From NCBI GenBank assembly GCA_017483235.1, contig JAFULE010000182.1, forward strand, positions 1 to 9,749: 9,749 nucleotides of DNA, given 5' to 3'. Below the pieces are notes generated by a model, which saw nothing but the letters and a program-made list of their open reading frames with translations, did not search any database and was not told the DNA's origin. Shown piece by piece: positions 6,094 to 9,749 of the stretch (position 1 is the stretch's first letter; the number at the start of each line of letters is the position of its first letter). This DNA comes from Faecalibacterium sp. GTDB taxonomy: Bacteria > Bacillota > Clostridia > Oscillospirales > Ruminococcaceae. A program made the position numbers and the translations under genes.

Positions 6094-8061
6094 TCAATCC
6101 ATGCGGCCAAAGATGGTCACACTGACCGGCTGCAGGCTTACCCTGCCGCTGCACAGCAGATCGGCACCCCGCCACAGGCTGGAGGATACGCCGTCGCACA
6201 GCAGTTTCCACTTGCCGGCGGGCAGTTTCACTTCGTGAGGCTTATTTTCCGGGTTGTAATACACCGCCAGCGCCTGCCAGGGGGTGTTATCTTCCGGCTT
6301 GGCAGCCAGCTGCCAGCCCACCAGCGGCCGTTCGGTGCAGAAAAACTCGATGGCCTCGGCGCTTTCGCGGCTCATATCGCCCAGCCGGGGGAAAGCCGCC
6401 CGCAGCCCGATCAGGCCACGGTAGTAATCCACCAGACTGTGGAACCGGTCGGCCCGTGCCCACTCCATCCGGTTGATGCTGATATGGCTTTTGTAGCTGT
6501 TTTCTTCGCCCCACTTGCTGCGGCCGAACTCTTCGCCCGCCTGCATAAAGGGCATACCCTTGCAGGTCAGATAGATACCGGCCGCCATCCGGTTCTGGGC
6601 CAGCACCTCGGGGTGCATGGTGTCGTAGTCCGGTTTTTCATCCACCGGGGTATGGGTGAGCACCAGCTTATCCCACAGGGTAAAATTATCGTGGGCCGAA
6701 ACATAGCTGACGATCTGATTGGGGCTTTTGGGCAGCAGAGTATCACTGCGGCACCATGCTGCCACCGAAGAGCCGATATCCCAGCTCTTTTCGGTGTATC
6801 CGTTTACATAACCGGGGTCGCGGCCTTCAAAGCAGCTGCCCTTGATGGCATCGCGGGTGGCATCGCAGAACACGCCGATGCGGTTGGACAAGCAGCGCAG
6901 ATGCATCTTGTCGGCAGCGGTCTTTTTCAGGGTGCTGGCACCGCCCTGCCAGGGCTCGCCGTACATCAGGATCTCCCGCCCGCCGGGCAGCTTATCCAGT
7001 GCGGCACGGGCGGCGTTCATGGTATCGGCATCGTACAGGCCCATCAGGTCAAAGCGGAAACCATCCAGATGATATTCCTGCGCCCAATACACCAGCGAAT
7101 CGATCACATAGCGGCGCACCATCGAACGCTCGGTTGCCACTTCGTTGCCGCAGCCCGATCCGTTGGAGGGCGTGCCGTCCGGATTCTGGCGGAAGTAGTA
7201 GTAGGGCACGCAGTTGTTGAACACATTTTCCCACCGGTACATGTGGTTATAGACCACATCCATCACCACACCGATGCCGGCGCTGTGCAGTGCGGCGATC
7301 ATCTGTTTGACTTCGTTGATACGCACCTCGCCCCGGCGGGGATCGGTGGAATAACTGCCCTCGGGCAGGTTGTAATTGATGGGATCGTAGCCCCAGTTGT
7401 ACTGGCCCGCCAGATTTTTACTTTCGTCCACACTGCCAAAATCGTAAAAAGGCATCAGCTGCACATAGGTAACACCCAGCCGCTTCAGATATGCCAGACA
7501 GGTGGGATGCACCCCGTCAAAGGCAAGGGTGGTGTTTTCCTGGGTAAAGGCCAGATATTTGCCCCGCCAGCTCAGCCGCACGCCGCTGGACGGGTCGGCC
7601 GAAAAATCGCGCACACTGGCTTCCCACACCACCCGCTTATGCTCGGGAATGTTGGGGCGGCAGTCTTTTTCCCATCCACGCGGATTGGTGGAAGGCAGAT
7701 CCACGATCATGCTGCGCACGCCGTTCAGGCCGGCAGCTTTGGCATAGGGGTCGGCGGTTTCGACGGTGCTGCCGTTCACTGTAACCAAATAGGTATAATA
7801 CTGGCCATGCCGCTCGCCGGGCAGGTACAGGCTCCACACACCGCGGCGGCCCTGCTGCATGGGCAGTTCCTGCTGTACAAAACCGCCGTCGCCCGCGGCA
7901 TACAGCCGCACGCTCACCGCCTGTGCAGTGGGAGCCCACAGCTGCAGGGTCGTGCCTTCGTGGGTGTATACGGCACCCAAGGGGCCGTCGTAGGTGTATT
8001 CCAGTTCAAACGCTTCGCTCTCAAACAGTTTTTTCAGGGTCTGCGGGGTGGTAATCTCCAT
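6094..8061 (-). CDS. pulA: Type I pullulanase (glycogen/maltodextrin debranching enzyme)
   Basis: 655 residues from the ATG at 8061. The enzyme hydrolyses alpha-1,6 branch linkages in pullulan, glycogen or branched dextrins. An N-terminal CBM48-like beta domain (about 25-115, with LQLWAPTAQAVSVRLY) precedes the GH13 barrel. Motifs in order: YNWGYDP at 221-227, the type I pullulanase signature; DVVYNH at 268-273; GFRFDLMG at 334-341 with nucleophile D338; MYGEPW at 366-371 with acid/base E369; VSAHDN at 454-459 with D458. A C-terminal beta domain follows (about 575-655). All three catalytic acids are present. There is no signal peptide, so it should act in the cytoplasm. The frame stays open upstream to 8214, but the promoter at 8173-8201 excludes the outermost ATG; AGAGGAG lies 12 bases before the ATG at 8061, slightly far. 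It is probably cotranscribed with the downstream dehydratase. Confidence 0.93.
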   Translation of the reverse strand: MEITTPQTLKKLFESEAFELEYTYDGPLGAVYTHEGTTLQLWAPTAQAVSVRLYAAGDGGFVQQELPMQQGRRGVWSLYLPGERHGQYYTYLVTVNGSTVETADPYAKAAGLNGVRSMIVDLPSTNPRGWEKDCRPNIPEHKRVVWEASVRDFSADPSSGVRLSWRGKYLAFTQENTTLAFDGVHPTCLAYLKRLGVTYVQLMPFYDFGSVDESKNLAGQYNWGYDPINYNLPEGSYSTDPRRGEVRINEVKQMIAALHSAGIGVVMDVVYNHMYRWENVFNNCVPYYYFRQNPDGTPSNGSGCGNEVATERSMVRRYVIDSLVYWAQEYHLDGFRFDLMGLYDADTMNAARAALDKLPGGREILMYGEPWQGGASTLKKTAADKMHLRCLSNRIGVFCDATRDAIKGSCFEGRDPGYVNGYTEKSWDIGSSVAAWCRSDTLLPKSPNQIVSYVSAHDNFTLWDKLVLTHTPVDEKPDYDTMHPEVLAQNRMAAGIYLTCKGMPFMQAGEEFGRSKWGEENSYKSHISINRMEWARADRFHSLVDYYRGLIGLRAAFPRLGDMSRESAEAIEFFCTERPLVGWQLAAKPEDNTPWQALAVYYNPENKPHEVKLPAGKWKLLCDGVSSSLWRGADLLCSGRVSLQPVSVTIFGRMD

Positions 8062-8164
8062 AAGAAGGTGCCGCTCCTCTTTTGTCGTTTTTAATAGGGT
8101 GCGCTTTTTTTGCGCAGGCTCTTCCGCCGTACAGCCGCAAACCGCCGGGCGGACATAAAAATAC

Positions 8165-8174
8165 ATAGTACTAT
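8165..8174. promoter_or_regulatory. Palindrome over the pulA start site, possible operator
   Basis: ATAGTACTAT is a perfect 10-base palindrome that overlaps the last two bases of the -10 box and the predicted transcription start. A protein bound here would block initiation. It is short and AT-rich, so chance is a real alternative. Confidence 0.3.
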
Positions 8175-8201
8175 CATACCCAACATTCCCTTTTATTGCA
8201 A
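8173..8201 (-). promoter_or_regulatory. Sigma-A type promoter of pulA
   Basis: On the minus strand TTGCAA (8201-8196), 17-base spacer, TATGAT (8178-8173). Predicted transcription start near 8166 gives a leader of about 105 bases. The leader includes a small hairpin, TGCGC-A7-GCGCA, at 8116-8100. Confidence 0.75.
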
Positions 8202-8240
8202 GAGCCACCGCCACTTTTCACCCCGCTTTTTCCAAAAAGA

Positions 8241-8252
8241 GCAACCGGTTGC
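8241..8252. promoter_or_regulatory. LacI-family operator-like palindrome between pulA and the AAA+ gene
   Basis: GCAACCGGTTGC is a perfect 12-base palindrome with a central CG and the AACCGGTT core seen in many LacI/GalR-family operators, such as those of maltose and other sugar regulators. It lies about 80 bases upstream of the predicted pulA start of transcription and about 70 upstream of the start of the AAA+ gene, so it could regulate either one. No regulator gene is visible in the window. The match to the operator class is by pattern only. Confidence 0.45.
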
Positions 8253-8300
8253 ACTGCTGCGGCAAAATCAACCCGCTGTCTTTTTCTTTGGGCAGTTTCG

Positions 8301-8309
8301 TGGTACAAT
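8301..8309 (+). promoter_or_regulatory. Extended -10 promoter of the AAA+ gene
   Basis: TGGTACAAT: TG at 8301-8302, one base, TACAAT at 8304-8309. The -35 region 17 bases ahead (8281-8286) reads TTTTTC and is weak, as expected for an extended -10 promoter. The ribosome binding site AGGAGGG at 8328-8334 ends six bases before the ATG. Confidence 0.65.
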
Positions 8310-8340
8310 AACGAAAGAACAACCAACAGGAGGGTGTGCC

Positions 8341-9749
8341 ATGGCAACTGGAAAAGACTGGGAATCCCTGATGAACGGAGTATTCGGCAGCGGCGGCAGG
8401 CTGAACTTCACCCCCGGCGCTGATGCCGCGGCCGACCCGCTGGCCGACCTGCAGAAGGCGCTTGTAGAGCAGCAGCGCGCACTGGACGAAAAGCTGAAGG
8501 CCCAGACCACTGCCCTGCGCAAAAGCGAGCAGACCGCCCAACAAGCGCTGGAGGACAGCCGCACCATGCTGGAGAATATGGAGGCCGACGGCCTTTTGGC
8601 CAAAGGCACCACACAGGTGGCGCCTGAACAGCGCGGCAGCTTTGAAGGGCTGGCCGCACAGGTAAAAAAGACAGTGCTTGGGCAGGACCCCTTTGTGGAC
8701 AGCCTTGTGCGGGCCATGCGCCGCCCCTTTGTGCTGGGCGCTGAAGGCACTGACGCCCGCAACGTGATCCTGATCACCGGCGCCGAGGGCACCGGCCGCC
8801 ACTTTGCGCTGACCACAGTGGCCCGCGAGATGGCCGCCCGGGGCCTTTTGAAAAGCGATGCGGTTGCCACGGTGGATCTTTCGCTGTACCCCAACCCCGG
8901 GGCCGAAAAGCTGTTTTTGCAGGATCTGTACGCCGCCCTGCACGCCCCCGGTGAAATCGTTGCCTTTGAACATTACGAAAGCTGCCACCCCGGCTTTTTG
9001 AAGGTGCTGGCCGATCTGTGCATCCGGGGCAGTGCGCCCCTGTCCACCCGATATGTGGTAAACAATGCCGGCTATCTGGTGGATGCCGGCACCGCTCTGG
9101 TGCCCGGTGCGGTGGCCAGCCTGACCCCCTGCGGCAAATATCTGGTGCTGTTCAGCCACAAAAACCGGGCCGCTCTGGCCGACAAGTTCGGCGCGGGCAT
9201 GGTATCGGCGCTGGGCGATGTGTGCGAAACCGCCGCCTATGCGGTGGACAGCGCCCGCAAGCTGGCCGCCCAGCATCTGAACGCGCTGGCCCAGAAATGC
9301 GCCGCCCGGCTGCAGCTGGCCCTGACCGCCGGTGCCGACGTGCGGGACCATGTGGCGGCCCAGTGCACCCGGGTCAAGGGGGCCGAGGGCATTGTGGAGG
9401 AATGCGACAAGATTTTCCGCGCACTGAGTGAATACTGCCTGCTGAACGACCTGACCGCCAGCGGCACGGTGGCCCTTGCGGTGGAAAACGGCACCGTAAC
9501 CTTTGCGCTCAACAGCCTGCCCCCTGCCCCACTGTATGCACTGCTGCCGGGCGAGTTCAAGGGCGCGCTGGAAGAGGTGCAGGCCGAGATGGATCAGCTG
9601 ATCGGTCTTGGCCCGGTAAAGGAATACGTGATGGCACTGGCCGACAATGTGCGTATTCGTCAGCGGCGCAGCGCGGCCGGCATGAAAAACTCCAGCCTGT
9701 CGATGCACATGATCTTTACCGGCAACCCCGGCACCGGCAAAACCACCAT
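8341..9749 (+). CDS. Double AAA+ ATPase: degenerate ClpB-D2-like module followed by SpoVK/CbbX-like module (3' end outside window)
   Basis: 469 residues are visible and the frame is open at the right edge. Residues 30-85 form a probable coiled coil (many A, L, E, K, Q; LVEQQRALDEKLKAQ). Residues about 105-390 look like the second ATPase domain of ClpB: VLGQDPFVDSLVRAMRRP (112-129); a Walker A position reading GAEGTGRH (147-154), where lysine is replaced by R153; a Walker B region VAFEHYESCHP (207-217), aligned with the Clp pattern 'LFDEIEKAHP' but with the DE pair read as E210-H211; and a C-terminal KGAEGIVEECDKIFRAL like the Clp 'GARpL' helix. This module is probably unable to hydrolyse ATP. 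A second module begins at LIGLGPVKEYV (420-430) and has an intact Walker A, GNPGTGKTT (461-469), with MHMIFTGNPGTGKT typical of SpoVK and CbbX-type remodelers. Start chosen by strong AGGAGGG six bases ahead. Substrate and role are unknown. Confidence 0.85.
   Translation, partial: MATGKDWESLMNGVFGSGGRLNFTPGADAAADPLADLQKALVEQQRALDEKLKAQTTALRKSEQTAQQALEDSRTMLENMEADGLLAKGTTQVAPEQRGSFEGLAAQVKKTVLGQDPFVDSLVRAMRRPFVLGAEGTDARNVILITGAEGTGRHFALTTVAREMAARGLLKSDAVATVDLSLYPNPGAEKLFLQDLYAALHAPGEIVAFEHYESCHPGFLKVLADLCIRGSAPLSTRYVVNNAGYLVDAGTALVPGAVASLTPCGKYLVLFSHKNRAALADKFGAGMVSALGDVCETAAYAVDSARKLAAQHLNALAQKCAARLQLALTAGADVRDHVAAQCTRVKGAEGIVEECDKIFRALSEYCLLNDLTASGTVALAVENGTVTFALNSLPPAPLYALLPGEFKGALEEVQAEMDQLIGLGPVKEYVMALADNVRIRQRRSAAGMKNSSLSMHMIFTGNPGTGKTT

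Noticed and set aside
3957..6125. 722-aa plus-strand open frame running through the dehydratase gene
   Set aside because: It lies antisense to a gene with a full set of family motifs, crosses the bidirectional terminator, has no ribosome binding site, and its protein is rich in H, Q, R and P as expected from the complement of GC-rich codons.
6235..8094. 619-aa plus-strand open frame opposite pulA
   Set aside because: Antisense shadow of a clearly functional pullulanase; no domain is recognisable and no start signal precedes it.
8100..8116. Small hairpin with an A7 loop in the pulA leader, considered as an attenuator or riboswitch part
   Set aside because: Only five base pairs, no U-tract following it in the direction of transcription, and no known riboswitch core around it.
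8062..8214. Start of pulA at the outermost ATG, 8214
   Set aside because: It is upstream of a good TTGCAA-17-TATGAT promoter, so it would not be in the transcript; the extra residues resemble no part of a pullulanase.
8218..9708. 496-aa minus-strand open frame opposite the AAA+ gene
   Set aside because: The plus-strand frame has a promoter, ribosome binding site, Walker A and Clp-like landmarks; the minus frame is low-complexity G/H/Q-rich sequence typical of a shadow.
1..9749. Search by eye for CRISPR repeats, tRNA-like cloverleaves, insertion sequence ends and att-type direct repeats
   Set aside because: None seen; the only strong inverted repeats are terminators and short promoter palindromes, and codon character is uniform throughout, giving no sign of recent transfer.

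Overview
The window is GC-rich by eye (coding third positions are mostly G or C) with strong GGAGG-type ribosome binding sites, sigma-70/sigma-A promoters with extended -10 elements, and a gene set (YesL/DUF624-like membrane protein, DUF6056-like membrane protein, type I pullulanase, SpoVK/CbbX-like AAA+ ATPase) that points to a GC-rich gut clostridium, perhaps an Oscillospiraceae/Ruminococcaceae member of the Gemmiger, Subdoligranulum or Faecalibacterium kind. That placement is inference; there is no rRNA or phylogenetic marker here. I see no insertion sequence, phage gene, tRNA, rRNA or CRISPR array, so this reads as ordinary chromosome.

Layout. At the left edge is the 3' end of a plus-strand gene that looks like a histidine phosphatase. 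It converges on a minus-strand two-gene membrane operon (a 167-aa single-pass protein, then a 455-aa multi-pass DUF6056-like protein, overlapping by 4 nt); a bidirectional hairpin terminator separates them. The operon shares a compact divergent promoter region with a plus-strand ketopantoate reductase-family gene, followed by its own terminator and a separately promoted YesL-like membrane protein. A second bidirectional terminator lies between the YesL gene and a convergent minus-strand pair: type I pullulanase (pulA) followed 31 nt later by a membrane-bound CapD/PglF-type nucleotide-sugar 4,6-dehydratase. pulA is divergent from the last gene, a large plus-strand AAA+ protein cut by the right edge.

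How the genes may work together. PulA (no signal peptide, all GH13 catalytic residues present) would debranch glycogen or maltodextrins in the cytoplasm. The dehydratase feeds modified amino sugars into surface glycan synthesis, and the DUF6056-like protein could act in the same envelope area, though they are not in one operon. A perfect 12-bp palindrome with an AACCGGTT core, typical of LacI-family operators, sits between pulA and the AAA+ gene and suggests sugar-responsive control. The most unusual protein is the AAA+ one: its first ATPase module resembles the second ATPase domain of ClpB but has lost the Walker A lysine and Walker B acidic pair, and is followed by an intact SpoVK/CbbX-type module. 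Every intergenic stretch is shorter than 300 bases; their contents are listed as promoters, operators and terminators.
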